From: a bacterium
Lineage (GTDB): Bacteria; Cyanobacteriota; Sericytochromatia; S15B-MN24; UBA4093
NCBI GenBank assembly: GCA_017744355.1
Contig: JAGIBK010000003.1
Location: forward strand, 1 to 54,546
DNA: 54,546 nucleotides
Direction of reading: 5' to 3'
Below, one piece after another: positions 28,160 through 36,698 of this stretch. The notes beneath the pieces are model-generated. The model was given only the letters and a program-made list of their open reading frames with translations, was not told the DNA's origin and did no database searches. Every line of letters starts with the position of its first letter. Positions within the stretch are counted from its first letter, which is position 1. The translations under genes and the position numbers were made by a program.

Positions 28160-29200
28160 GTGCTCAAAATCGGCTCGCTCCAGCTCGAAAGCCTCGCGAT
28201 GCTCGCGCCCATGGCGGGGGTCTGCGACAGCCCGTTCAAGCGGGTGGTCCGTCACTTCGACACCAAGAGCCTGCTTTCGACCGAGATCGTCAACAGCGAC
28301 GCCCTCCTGGTGGGCAACCGCGAGATGCTCGAGCGCATCCGCCTGCACCCCGAGGAGAGCCCTGCGGCGCTCCAGATCGCAGGCCACGCCCCCGAGCCGC
28401 TCGCTCGCGCCGCCGAGATCGCCCAGGAAGCGGGCGCGGACCTGATCGACATCAACTGTGGCTGCCCTTCGCCCCAGCTGGTCAAGAGCGGGAACGGCGC
28501 GGCCCTCATGAAGGATCCGACCAGGGTCGCCGCCCTCTACTCGGCCGTCCGCAAGGTCACCCGGGTCCCCATGACCGTCAAGATGCGCCTGGGCTGGGAC
28601 GTGGACGCGCTCACCGTGTTCGAGATCGCCAAGATCGCCCAGGAGTGCGGCGCGGACGCCGTCTGGATCCATGGCCGCACCGCCGTGCAGCAGTACTCGG
28701 GCACCGCCGACTGGGACCTGATCGGCGAGGTCAAGCGCACGCTGCGGATCCCGGTCATCGGCAACGGGGATATCTTCACCCCCGAGGACGCCAAGGAGCG
28801 CATGGCGCGCTCCGGCGTGGATGCGGTCGCCATGGGCCGCGGGGCCATGGGCAACCCCTGGATCTTCCGGCGGGTGGACCACTACCTGCGCACGGGCGAA
28901 CTGCTGACCGAGCCCACCCTCGCTGAGCGTATCGCCACCGCCAGGCTCCAGTGCCAGTACCTGATCGAGGAGATCGGCGAGCGGCGCGGCGTGCTCGAAT
29001 GCCGCAAGCACGTGGCCTGGTACACCAAGGGCCTGCCCGATACCGCCGACCTGAAGCGCGCGGTCAACGCCTCCCAGAGCGCCCAAGAGGTCTACGACGC
29101 CCTCGCGCGCTACCTCTCGGCGCAGCCTAACCCGGAAGCTCTGCCCGATGCGGCGAACGTGGGCAAACTCGTCGACGCGAAGTGGCAGCGGTATCAGTAG
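28160..29200 (+). CDS. dus: Second tRNA-dihydrouridine synthase
   Basis: This 346-residue FMN enzyme has 'MLAPMAGVCDSPFKR', catalytic Cys102 in CGCP, 'MTVKMRLGW', 'IHGRTA', 'IPVIGNGDI' and 'AMGRGAMGNPWIF'. It is a paralogue of the protein encoded at 8369-9376, with a different active-site flank (INCGCPSPQ instead of INLGCPVPK). Probably each modifies a different tRNA position, but this cannot be seen here. I place the start at GTG 28160 because the conserved N-terminus begins there and the earlier frame lies inside the esterase gene; the ribosome site is weak, so the gene is likely coupled to the esterase. Confidence 0.9.
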   Translation: MLKIGSLQLESLAMLAPMAGVCDSPFKRVVRHFDTKSLLSTEIVNSDALLVGNREMLERIRLHPEESPAALQIAGHAPEPLARAAEIAQEAGADLIDINCGCPSPQLVKSGNGAALMKDPTRVAALYSAVRKVTRVPMTVKMRLGWDVDALTVFEIAKIAQECGADAVWIHGRTAVQQYSGTADWDLIGEVKRTLRIPVIGNGDIFTPEDAKERMARSGVDAVAMGRGAMGNPWIFRRVDHYLRTGELLTEPTLAERIATARLQCQYLIEEIGERRGVLECRKHVAWYTKGLPDTADLKRAVNASQSAQEVYDALARYLSAQPNPEALPDAANVGKLVDAKWQRYQ

Positions 29201-29310
29201 ATTAGGCCAAAACGCCGAAAAACGTCATCTTCACTTCACCCCCCGCGTCATATACGCCTCAGGAAGCGGTGGTATAAGATGCTGGTAACCTGGCGAGAAA
29301 GGGGTCCTAT

Positions 29311-29946
29311 GTGCCGACGCCTATTTCATCCAATCTGCGCGGCGTAAGGACTGCGATCGCGCTGCTCACCGGAGCCCTGCTCTGCGCGACGGCTGCGCCC
29401 GCACGGGGGCAGGGCTACTTCGGTGAGCTGACCCCGGACGAGCAGAGCAAGGTCGATCACGGCGAGATCATCGTCAAGGTCGAGAAGACCGAGGCCCCGC
29501 TCAAGCGCTTCATGGTCGTGGGTCGCTTCGAGTCGAGCGCCGCCGACGTCTTTCGCGTCTTCACCGACTACGACCACTACGCCGAGATCTTCAACATCAA
29601 GGACACCAAGGTCCTCAACCGGGTCGGCAACGTCCTGAACATCCGTGCCGCCTTCCAACTGCCCTGGCCCATCGGCGAAAAGTGGCTCATCAACGAGACC
29701 CGGCTCCAACCCGAGCGCTACTCGTTCGTCTACAAGCGCACCGAGGGCAACATCGTCGAGTACGCGGGCAGCCTCCGCATCGTCCCCAAGGGTCCGCAGG
29801 CCTGCGAAGCCTACTACGTGGCCAAGACCGATCCGGGCATCCCCGGGTTGCCCGCGTGGCTCCTCAACCGCTTCCAAGAAAGCATGCTCCCGAGCTCCAT
29901 CCAGAGCGTCCGCGACCACCTCAAGCGCCAGAAGAAAGCCTCCTGA
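29311..29946 (+). CDS. Secreted SRPBCC (START-like) protein
   Basis: This 211-residue protein has a signal peptide (cleavage near residue 34) and one SRPBCC domain: 'FMVVGRFESSAADVFRVFTDYDHYAEIF', then 'LPWPIGEKWLINE', 'RLQPERYSFVYKRTEGN' and a C-terminal amphipathic helix. The domain makes a deep pocket that binds lipids or other hydrophobic ligands. Here it would act outside the cytoplasm. It is a distant relative of the protein encoded at 41746-42339. The start is GTG 29311 after AGGGG. It is followed 5 bases later by the Nudix gene. A TATAAG -10 box stands at 29273. Confidence 0.82.
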   Translation: MPTPISSNLRGVRTAIALLTGALLCATAAPARGQGYFGELTPDEQSKVDHGEIIVKVEKTEAPLKRFMVVGRFESSAADVFRVFTDYDHYAEIFNIKDTKVLNRVGNVLNIRAAFQLPWPIGEKWLINETRLQPERYSFVYKRTEGNIVEYAGSLRIVPKGPQACEAYYVAKTDPGIPGLPAWLLNRFQESMLPSSIQSVRDHLKRQKKAS

Positions 29947-29951
29947 ACGCC

Positions 29952-30446
29952 ATGCCCTACCAACCCGTCCTCGCCACCCTTGGCTACATCCTCTCCCCCG
30001 ATGGCCGCTCGGCCCTCATGATTCACCGCAACGCCCGCCCCGACGACCACCACTACGGCAAGTACAACGGGCTGGGCGGCAAGCTCGAGCCCGACGAGTC
30101 GATCGTCGAGGGCCTTGCCCGCGAGCTACACGAGGAGGCCGGGATCACGATCGAGCGCCCGGTGCTGCGCGGCACCATCAGCTGGCCCGGCTTCGGCAAG
30201 CACGGCGAGGCCTGGTTCGGCTTCATCTTCCGGATCGACGCCTGGAGCGGCACCCCGCACGCCGCCAACCCGGAAGGCAGCCTCGAATGGGTGCCCATCG
30301 AGCAAATCCTGTCGGGGACGCTCAACCTATGGGAGGGCGATCGCCACTTCTTGAAGCTGGTCTTCGACGACGACCAGCGGGCCTTCCACGGGGTCATGCC
30401 CTACGCGGACGGGCGTCCCGTCTCCTGGAGCTTCCAGCGGGCCTAA
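29952..30446 (+). CDS. Nudix hydrolase, MutT-like
   Basis: This 164-residue enzyme has a complete Nudix box at residues 43-65 (GKLEPDE then REL.EEAGI), with all metal-binding Glu present. The N-terminus and length match 8-oxo-dGTP diphosphatase or related nucleotide-cleaning enzymes such as MTH1. It would hydrolyse nucleoside diphosphate derivatives in the cytoplasm; the exact substrate is unknown. The start is ATG 29952, 5 bases after the SRPBCC gene, so the two form an operon. A 16-bp terminator follows. Confidence 0.88.
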   Translation: MPYQPVLATLGYILSPDGRSALMIHRNARPDDHHYGKYNGLGGKLEPDESIVEGLARELHEEAGITIERPVLRGTISWPGFGKHGEAWFGFIFRIDAWSGTPHAANPEGSLEWVPIEQILSGTLNLWEGDRHFLKLVFDDDQRAFHGVMPYADGRPVSWSFQRA

Positions 30447-30453
30447 TTCAAAG

Positions 30454-30489
30454 CGAAATCGCCCCCGGCGCGTGCCGGGGGCGATTTCG
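30454..30489. terminator. Bidirectional terminator
   Basis: A 16-bp perfect stem pairs 30454-30469 with 30474-30489 (loop GCGT). It lies between the Nudix gene and the convergent HU gene. Confidence 0.8.
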
Positions 30490-30509
30490 TGCTTTCAGCG
30501 AGTAGAAGC

Positions 30510-30791
30510 TTACTTCTTGCTCTCGACCGCGTCCTTGACGGCCTTGCCGGCCGACCAGGCGGGAACGCGCTTGGCGTCGATCTTGAGGGTCTCGCCGGTC
30601 TTGGGGTTGCGGCCCTCGCGAGCGGCGCGGTCGCGCACTTCGAAGGTGCCGAAGCCAACCAGGGTGACCTTGTCACCGGCGGCGAGCGCCTTGGTGATCG
30701 AGGTGACGGTGGCGTTGAGGGCCTGCTCGGCGACGGCCTTGCTCAGGTTCGCTTCCTTGGCGATAGCGCTGACGAGTTCTTCTTTGTTCAT
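30510..30791 (-). CDS. hup: HU-family nucleoid protein
   Basis: This 93-residue histone-like protein starts MNKEELVSAIAKEANLS. It carries the conserved arm 'GRNPKTGETLKI' and 'VPAWSAGKAVKDAV'. It bends and packs DNA as a dimer. I chose ATG 30791 because GGAGAAC stands before it and it gives the normal HU length; a 27-residue upstream extension of the frame is not coding. No other gene shares its unit. Confidence 0.96.
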   Translation of the reverse strand: MNKEELVSAIAKEANLSKAVAEQALNATVTSITKALAAGDKVTLVGFGTFEVRDRAAREGRNPKTGETLKIDAKRVPAWSAGKAVKDAVESKK

Positions 30792-30940
30792 GGGGTTCTC
30801 CAATGGGTGGGGGGAAAAGTAAGGTTCGCAAGGATGTTCTAACATCGGGATCGGCGCGAAACGGTGACGCATGCACTTATCCCCAGCCCTGCGAGCCAGC
30901 TTGAAGCCATTCTCCTATGAAAGCATGGCTTGGATCGAAA

Positions 30941-31768
30941 TCAAAGCCCCCAATCGGCGCCGATCTTGGCCACAAACTCGGGGCGATCGACGTAGGGGTT
31001 GCGGTTCTGCTGGACTGCATAGACCGCATCGTTGCGCGAGCGCTCGGCGGCATCGACCGGGTCCTGCTGGTGCCACTTGAGGATGACGGGCAGCTCGACG
31101 CGGAAGTTATCGACCGAGATGGTGATGGCCGAGGGTTTCACGCCGTAGCAGGTGTAGAAGTAGAGCAGGGCGCGGGCCACGTTGCCACGCTCGCTGGCGC
31201 GGGGCTCCCAGACGGTGGCGCCGTTGGCGTTGACGCCGAGGCGGCTCTGCTGACCACGCTCGTCCGCCTCGGGCGTGACGTAGCTGGGGGTCAGGACCTC
31301 GCCGAAGGGGTAGCTGCCGCGGCGGGAATTGACTTCCATGTCGGCGGGGAAGAGGTGGTGCAGGTCGGCCTTGGCGGCGTTGACGGCACCCTTGCTCTGA
31401 GGCCAGGTGTGCTCGGTGTTCATGTCCTTGTCGCTGGCCGTTCCGCGGCTGTAGATGCCCGAGCGGCGCGTGCCGTCGTAGACGCCAACGACCACGTCGT
31501 CGTTGTCCGGGTCGTCCACCGTGGCGAACATGACGTCGCGGCCCTGGTCATAGCCCAGATCCTTGTGGGGGACGACGATGGCGTGCAGCGCCGCCAGGAG
31601 CTCCTTGCCTTGGGCCGTTTCGGCCTTGGCGTAGTAGCCGGTGGGGATCCCGCTCGCGCGGAGCTTGTTCCCGCTCGCGCCACCGACCGTCTGCTGGCCG
31701 GAAGGAAGGGCGCAACCGACAAGTACGGTCGCAAGCCCGAGGGCAATCAGGACGGTCTTCTTGAGCAT
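30941..31768 (-). CDS. Secreted lipoprotein Endonuclease I
   Basis: This 275-residue nuclease has a lipobox LVGC (Cys19). Its catalytic domain is of the Endonuclease I (EndA/NucM/Vvn) family: 'NTEHTWPQSKG' with likely catalytic His120, 'KADLHHLFP', and a C-terminal 'RNDAVYAVQQNRNPYVDRPE' typical of the family. It would cut extracellular or periplasmic DNA or RNA while anchored to a membrane by lipid. The family often supplies nutrients or clears DNA. The start is ATG 31768 after GAGGAGAG. Its upstream region has two TTAACT boxes (31802, 31836). Confidence 0.9.
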   Translation of the reverse strand: MLKKTVLIALGLATVLVGCALPSGQQTVGGASGNKLRASGIPTGYYAKAETAQGKELLAALHAIVVPHKDLGYDQGRDVMFATVDDPDNDDVVVGVYDGTRRSGIYSRGTASDKDMNTEHTWPQSKGAVNAAKADLHHLFPADMEVNSRRGSYPFGEVLTPSYVTPEADERGQQSRLGVNANGATVWEPRASERGNVARALLYFYTCYGVKPSAITISVDNFRVELPVILKWHQQDPVDAAERSRNDAVYAVQQNRNPYVDRPEFVAKIGADWGL

Positions 31769-32104
31769 AGCTCTCTCCTCGTCTTTGAGGTTAGTGACGG
31801 CTTAACTAAAGGCTAACATACCCAAAAACTTCAGATTAACTAACATGGGTCGAAAAATCCCCTGCTTGTGCTGCGATCGGCGATCAAAAGCTTTTTCTCG
31901 TACGCTATGTCGTTTTTGAATCAAAAGCACCACCGAGCGTCATCTTCAGGAGACGGGAGCTTAGTTGAAAATTAACTGAAAGCCCTCCGAAAGGCTCGTT
32001 TCGATGCTCGCTCGCCGGGAATAATGTTGGACGTGGACGCTTGTTCGCTCGTCCTGCCCGCGACTTCGCAGGCCCCGCCCCCTGCACGAGGAGAGGCTCA
32101 ACGC
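31769..32104. other. Divergent intergenic region, AT-rich, with TTAACT boxes
   Basis: This 336-base gap between the endonuclease and EAL genes has no reading frame I can support. It contains three TTAACT hexamers (31802, 31836, 31972) and a 9-base direct repeat ATCAAAAGC (31883 and 31920). A weak promoter for the EAL gene is TTTCGA (31999-32004), a 17-base spacer and TAATGT (32022-32027). Confidence 0.4.
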
Positions 32105-33217
32105 ATGCTCGAAAAGAAGGTTGAAGCCTGCTCCGGGTGTGCGGCGCCGCTTTCACACCAGGACCTGGGCGGGCGTCTCTTCCTCGGCTTCCCCACCGAC
32201 CGCAGCCTGCGGCAGGTCCTGCGCCACCTGGAGGGCGAGGGGCACGTCTACCGCCACCTCGAAGAGGCGCACTGCATCTGGCTCGCCGTCGCCCCGGGGC
32301 TGCACGGGACCGTGATGGACGCGCTCGACGCGGCCCTGCGCCCTGAGGTCCAGGAGGAAATCCGCGCCCTCTTCCTGACCGGGCACGACGAGCCGGTGCT
32401 CTCGGATTTCGCCCGGGTCGCCTCCCTCAAGGAGCTGATCGTCCGCTCCCAGTCGCGCTGGCTGCTGGACCTGCTGCTCCACGAGCGTCTTACCAGCCAC
32501 TTCCAGCCCATCGTGCATGCGCACGACACCTCCCGCATCTTCGCCCACGAGGCCCTGATGCGCGGGGTCGAGCCGGACGGGCGACTCGTCTTCCCCAATC
32601 GCATCCTCGACTTGGCGCGCCGGGCGGATCTCATCGACCAGCTGGACCTGCTCGCCCGGCGTACGGCCATCCGCGAGGCCCGGCGTCACGGCATCGACCG
32701 TCACGTCTTCATCAACTTCAACCCGGGGGGCATCGACGACCCCGCCGTCTCCCTGCGCAGCACGATCCAGGCGGTGGACGAGGCCCAGATCCCGCGCGAT
32801 CGCGTGGTCTTCGAGCTGGTCGAGTCCGACCACACCCGGGATTTGGCCCACCTCAAGGCCATCGTCGCCTACTGGCGCGACGCGGGCTTCAGCGTCGCCC
32901 TCGACGACCTGGGGGCGGGCCACTCGACCCTGAATCTCCTCCACCAGCTGCGCCCGGACTACGTCAAGCTGGACATGGCCCTCATCCGCGACGTGCACCT
33001 GGACCCTTACAAGGCCCTCATCACCGGCAAGATCCTCGAGATCGCCCAGCAGCTCGACATCCGGACCGTCGCCGAGGGCGTCGAGGTCCCCGAGGAGCTG
33101 GAGTGGATCCGTGAGCACGGCGCCACCTTCGTCCAGGGCTACCTGATCGCGAAGCCCGCCCACCCACCGGTTTCTGCGACCCCGCTCATTCCTCACCGCC
33201 AGAGCAAGAGCGCCTAG
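32105..33217 (+). CDS. EAL-domain cyclic-di-GMP phosphodiesterase
   Basis: This 370-residue protein has an N-terminal segment of about 115 residues with two Cys pairs (CSGC near residue 9) and no known domain, then an EAL domain (about 120-355). The catalytic residues are in place: EAL at 149-151, 'INFNPGG', 'ELVESD', 'LDDLGAGHS', 'VKLDM', 'AEGVE' and 'VQGYLIAKP'. It should hydrolyse cyclic-di-GMP to pGpG and lower its level. The N-terminal part may sense a signal. The start is ATG 32105 after AGGAGAGG; the frame extends further upstream but into the promoter region. Target processes are not visible. Confidence 0.9.
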   Translation: MLEKKVEACSGCAAPLSHQDLGGRLFLGFPTDRSLRQVLRHLEGEGHVYRHLEEAHCIWLAVAPGLHGTVMDALDAALRPEVQEEIRALFLTGHDEPVLSDFARVASLKELIVRSQSRWLLDLLLHERLTSHFQPIVHAHDTSRIFAHEALMRGVEPDGRLVFPNRILDLARRADLIDQLDLLARRTAIREARRHGIDRHVFINFNPGGIDDPAVSLRSTIQAVDEAQIPRDRVVFELVESDHTRDLAHLKAIVAYWRDAGFSVALDDLGAGHSTLNLLHQLRPDYVKLDMALIRDVHLDPYKALITGKILEIAQQLDIRTVAEGVEVPEELEWIREHGATFVQGYLIAKPAHPPVSATPLIPHRQSKSA

Positions 33218-33242
33218 CTATCCCCTCGCGGGCCGAAACCTC

Positions 33243-33248
33243 TATAAT
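33243..33248 (+). promoter_or_regulatory. -10 box of DEAD-box helicase promoter
   Basis: A perfect TATAAT stands at 33243-33248, about 44 bases before the TTG start at 33292. No good -35 box is found at 17 bases. An ATG at 33247 overlaps this box, so it cannot be the start of translation if this promoter is used. Confidence 0.45.
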
Positions 33249-33291
33249 GGAAGCCTTTCCCGTTTCGGCTTCCCTTAAGAGAGGTTTTCCC

Positions 33292-34434
33292 TTGTCCACC
33301 TTCGCAGAACTCGCGATCGCTCCCTTCTTGATCGAGGCGCTCGAGCGCCTGCGGCTCACCGAGCCGACCGAGGTCCAGGCCACCACCATTCCCCTGGTCA
33401 TGGAGGGCAAGGACGTCCTCATCCAGTCGCAGACCGGCACGGGCAAAACCCTGGCGTTCCTCCTGCCGGTGCTGTCGCGCCTCAACCCCGAGGAGCGCAC
33501 CGTCCAGGCCATCATCGCCGTGCCCACCCGCGAGCTTGGCATGCAGATCTTCGCCGAGCTCGGCAAGCTCCTGGAAGGCACCCCGCTCATCGCCCAGCAG
33601 CTCATCGGCGGGGCCAACGTCCGGCACCAGATCGACCGCCTCAAGAAGAAGCCTCACCTGGTGGTGGGCACCCCGGGCCGCCTCGCGGAGCTGATCAACG
33701 ACGGCAAGCTCAAGACCCAGGCCACCCGCCTGCTCGTCCTGGACGAGGTCGACCACCTGCTCGATCCCACCTTCAAGACCGACCTCATCCGGGTGCTCAA
33801 GTCGGTCTCGCGCGATCGCCAAACCCTCTTCGCCTCGGCGACCATCACCCCCGACGTGCAGGAGGTGGCCGAGCGCTGGATGAAGGAGCCCACCCACGTC
33901 CACGTGGAGGCCAGCTACAAGCTGCCCCCCAACCTCCAGCACACGTACATGGAGGTCGAGGGCCACAAGAGCGACGCCCTGCGCAAGCTGATCCACGCGA
34001 GCCAGCCCAAGGCCGCTATGGTCTTCGTCAACTCGAGCAAGCAGACCGAAGAGATCGCCGAAAAGCTCAGCTTTAAGGGCCTCAAGGCGGCCGCCCTCCA
34101 CGGCGGCGCCCGCAAGCAGGACCGCGGCGCCATCCTCAAGGCCTTCCGCGAAGGCCAGATCCAGGTCCTGGTCACCAGCGAGATGGGGGCGCGCGGCCTC
34201 GACTTCTCGCACCTGACCCACGTCTTCAACCTGGACCTGCCGACCGATGCCGCCCACTACCTGCACCGCGCTGGCCGCGCGGGCCGCATGGGCCGCGAAG
34301 GGATGGTCGTCTCCCTGGTGACCCCGGCCGAGCGCTTCGTCATCGAGAAGCTCGGCAAGGCCCTCGGCCTCACGTTCTCGCCCCTGACCCTCAAGTTCGG
34401 GCAGGTGCAGGGCGCCCAAAGCGCTCAGGCTTGA
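33292..34434 (+). CDS. DEAD-box RNA helicase with DEVD motif
   Basis: This 380-residue helicase has a Q motif ('TEPTEVQATTIP'), Walker A SQTGTGKT (Lys52), 'PTRELGMQ', 'GTPGRL', Walker B DEVD at 151-154 instead of the usual DEAD, 'SAT', 'ARGLDFSHLTHVFN' and 'HRAGRAGR'. It ends soon after the helicase core with no RNA-binding tail. It likely unwinds RNA in ribosome assembly or decay. The start is TTG 33292, seven bases after GAGAGG; the ATG at 33247 would overlap the -10 box. The M61 gene follows after 57 bases. Confidence 0.9.
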   Translation: MSTFAELAIAPFLIEALERLRLTEPTEVQATTIPLVMEGKDVLIQSQTGTGKTLAFLLPVLSRLNPEERTVQAIIAVPTRELGMQIFAELGKLLEGTPLIAQQLIGGANVRHQIDRLKKKPHLVVGTPGRLAELINDGKLKTQATRLLVLDEVDHLLDPTFKTDLIRVLKSVSRDRQTLFASATITPDVQEVAERWMKEPTHVHVEASYKLPPNLQHTYMEVEGHKSDALRKLIHASQPKAAMVFVNSSKQTEEIAEKLSFKGLKAAALHGGARKQDRGAILKAFREGQIQVLVTSEMGARGLDFSHLTHVFNLDLPTDAAHYLHRAGRAGRMGREGMVVSLVTPAERFVIEKLGKALGLTFSPLTLKFGQVQGAQSAQA

Positions 34435-34491
34435 CCTGAGCGCTCCGCCCAAGGATACTGACTCTTCCCTGTTTCGCGCGAAGGAGCAACG

Positions 34492-36225
34492 ATGCCTCAT
34501 CCCTCGAACACCTCCCTGCCCACGCTCTCCTACCGTCTCGGCATGGAGCGGCCCCACACCCACCTGTTCCAGGTGGAGCTGCGGGTTCCCGCCTGGCCGG
34601 GCGAGCACGTGGACCTGGCGCTGCCCGCCTGGACTCCCGGCGCCTACAAGATCGTGGACAACGCCCGCAACCTGCGCGGCTTCGAGGTGCGAGGGCTCAA
34701 TGGCGAGGTCCTGAAATACGATCGCCAGGACCTCCATACCTGGCGGGTCCACCACGGGGGCAACGGCTTTACGGCCCGATACCAGGTCTACGCCGACAAG
34801 ATGACCATCCACCAGGCGCAGCTCAACGCGCAGCACGCCTTCGTCAACGGCTGCATGGTCTTCCTCTATCCGGTGGGCGGGCAGCATTGCCCGGCGGAGC
34901 TCGAAGTCGAGGCCCCCGAAGGCTGGAAGATCGGCACGGGCCTCGAAACCCTGAGCGAGACCCGCTTCAAGGCGCCCACCTACGACGACCTGATCGACTG
35001 CCCCCTCGAGATCGGCACCTTCCAGGAAGCCGAGTTCTTCGTGGACGGCACCCCATACCGGATCGTCTGGAACGGCCCGACCCCCATGGACCGGGTGCGG
35101 GTGGTGGACGGCCTGCGCAAGCTGATCGAGACCGAGACCGCCTTCTGGGGCAAGGCACCTTACAAGTCCTACACCTTCATCTACAACGTGACGAAGGACG
35201 ACTATCTCAACGGCCTAGAGCACAAGAACTCGACGGCCATCCAGGGCCCCATCGACCTGGATCGTAACGACAAGGGCTTCTTCGCACTGACCGCCCACGA
35301 GCTGTTCCACGTCTGGAACATCAAGCGCCTGCGGCCCATCGGCTTCGGCCCCTTCGACTACTCGCGCCCGGCCCACACCACCGCCCTGTGGGTGGTCGAG
35401 GGCCTCACCGAGTACTACACCGACCTCATGTGCCTGCGCGCGGGACTCTCGACCCGATCCGAGTACCTGCGCGGCATCGCCGATAACCTGGTCCACCTCG
35501 AACGGTCGCCGGGCCGCCATTTCACCAACCTTGAGCAGGCGAGCTTCATCACCTGGAACTTCGGGGACGACCGCTGGAACGGGGCCGTCAACTACTACCT
35601 CAAGGGCTCGCTCGCGGGTCTTGCGCTGGACCTCGAGATCCGCACGCTGACCGACAACATGAAGTCGCTCGACGATGTCATGCGCGTGCTGTGGGAGCGC
35701 TACGGCGCGCCTGATTTGCCCTACGACCCCGAAGAGGTCGAGGCGGTCATCGAGGAGGTCGTGGGCCAGCCCATGGGCGCCTTCTTCGACCACCACCTGC
35801 GCTCGACGGCCGATACCGACTGGGAAGCGGTCTTCGCCAAGGCCGGTCTCACGCTCTCGGTGGAGCGCGAGACGCCTGCGCTCCAGGCGCGCCTTGCGGC
35901 CAAGGAAGGCGGCATGCTGATCGAGGACGTGCGGGCCCAGGGGGCTGCCGAGCATGCGGGCCTGATGACGGGGGATCTGCTGGTCGCCATCGGCGATCGC
36001 AAGGCGACCGCCGCCCTGACGGGCAGCCTGGATGCCTACTTCAAGCCCGGCGACACGATCCCCGTCTACTTCTTCCGCAACGATCGGCTGCATGCGACCG
36101 AGGTCACCTTCGGGGGCGATCGCCAGTACGCGATCCGCCCCGTGGAAGCGCCCACGCCCTTGCAGGAGCGCATCCTCCAGACGTGGCTCGCGGCGCCCTC
36201 CCGCATCCCCACCTACGTGCGCTGA
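34492..36225 (+). CDS. M61-family peptidase with PDZ domain
   Basis: This 577-residue zinc peptidase related to glycyl aminopeptidase has an N-terminal beta domain (1-165), a catalytic domain with HELFH at 269-273 (zinc and general base) and the third ligand Glu in 'VVEGLTEYY'. A C-terminal PDZ domain lies at about 460-550 ('GGMLIEDVRAQGAAEHAGLMTGDLLVAIGD'). No signal peptide is visible, so it may be cytoplasmic. The family releases N-terminal Gly or Ala. The start is ATG after AAGGAG. No partner is implied by the neighbours. Confidence 0.92.
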   Translation: MPHPSNTSLPTLSYRLGMERPHTHLFQVELRVPAWPGEHVDLALPAWTPGAYKIVDNARNLRGFEVRGLNGEVLKYDRQDLHTWRVHHGGNGFTARYQVYADKMTIHQAQLNAQHAFVNGCMVFLYPVGGQHCPAELEVEAPEGWKIGTGLETLSETRFKAPTYDDLIDCPLEIGTFQEAEFFVDGTPYRIVWNGPTPMDRVRVVDGLRKLIETETAFWGKAPYKSYTFIYNVTKDDYLNGLEHKNSTAIQGPIDLDRNDKGFFALTAHELFHVWNIKRLRPIGFGPFDYSRPAHTTALWVVEGLTEYYTDLMCLRAGLSTRSEYLRGIADNLVHLERSPGRHFTNLEQASFITWNFGDDRWNGAVNYYLKGSLAGLALDLEIRTLTDNMKSLDDVMRVLWERYGAPDLPYDPEEVEAVIEEVVGQPMGAFFDHHLRSTADTDWEAVFAKAGLTLSVERETPALQARLAAKEGGMLIEDVRAQGAAEHAGLMTGDLLVAIGDRKATAALTGSLDAYFKPGDTIPVYFFRNDRLHATEVTFGGDRQYAIRPVEAPTPLQERILQTWLAAPSRIPTYVR

Positions 36226-36317
36226 TCCAAGTCTCGGCAGAGCGTTGCCTCTGCTTTCCATGGTGTCCTAGGGTAGGCCTCAGGTTCGCACATCACGCCT
36301 GACGGCAAGGAGGTTCC

Positions 36318-36599
36318 ATGGACAGCAAGATGGTCAAGCAGCTCGGCTATTTGGCTTTCGGCGCCGGTATCGCTTCGGTCGCAGGCTCGGCGCTCATTTA
36401 CATGCTCGGCCAACGCGATGAAGTCGAAGGGCGGCGCAACACGGGCACCTTCGTCGGACTGTGGGCCCCGACCTTCTTCGCGATCGCGAGCCTTCTCGAT
36501 CGGATGGCCGACGAGGACCGCTCCTACATGGGCATCCCCATCGAGCGCAACCTTGCCCAAGAGCTGCGCGAGCGGGGACGCGAGCTTGTCAGACGCTAG
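36318..36599 (+). CDS. Small membrane protein
   Basis: This 93-residue protein has two likely membrane helices (about 8-30 and 44-62) joined by a short charged loop, and an Arg/Glu-rich cytoplasmic tail. AAGGAGG precedes the ATG with good spacing, so translation is likely. I know no family. The segment 'NTGTFVGLWAPTFFAIASL' is the second helix. The gene is followed by an 11-bp terminator. Confidence 0.65.
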   Translation: MDSKMVKQLGYLAFGAGIASVAGSALIYMLGQRDEVEGRRNTGTFVGLWAPTFFAIASLLDRMADEDRSYMGIPIERNLAQELRERGRELVRR

Positions 36600-36623
36600 C
36601 CGCTGAGCCGATCTCCTGAACCT

Positions 36624-36650
36624 GCGCCCCGACCGATGCGGTCGGGGCGC
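36624..36650 (+). terminator. Terminator after small membrane protein gene
   Basis: An 11-bp perfect stem pairs 36624-36634 with 36640-36650 (loop GATGC), followed by GCGTTTG. Confidence 0.65.
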
Positions 36651-36698
36651 GCGTTTGAGTGCTAAAATCTCAAGAAAGCCCGCTCAGAAAGGAATTCC

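Noticed and set aside
30792..30872. 27-residue N-terminal extension of HU
   Set aside because: HU proteins start at MNKEEL and GGAGAAC stands before that ATG.
30904..30931. 7-bp inverted repeat downstream of the endonuclease gene
   Set aside because: The stem is short with a 14-base loop and no T-run; it is too weak to call a terminator.
33247..33291. ATG start of the DEAD-box helicase
   Set aside because: The ATG overlaps a perfect TATAAT box; TTG 33292 has a well-spaced ribosome site.
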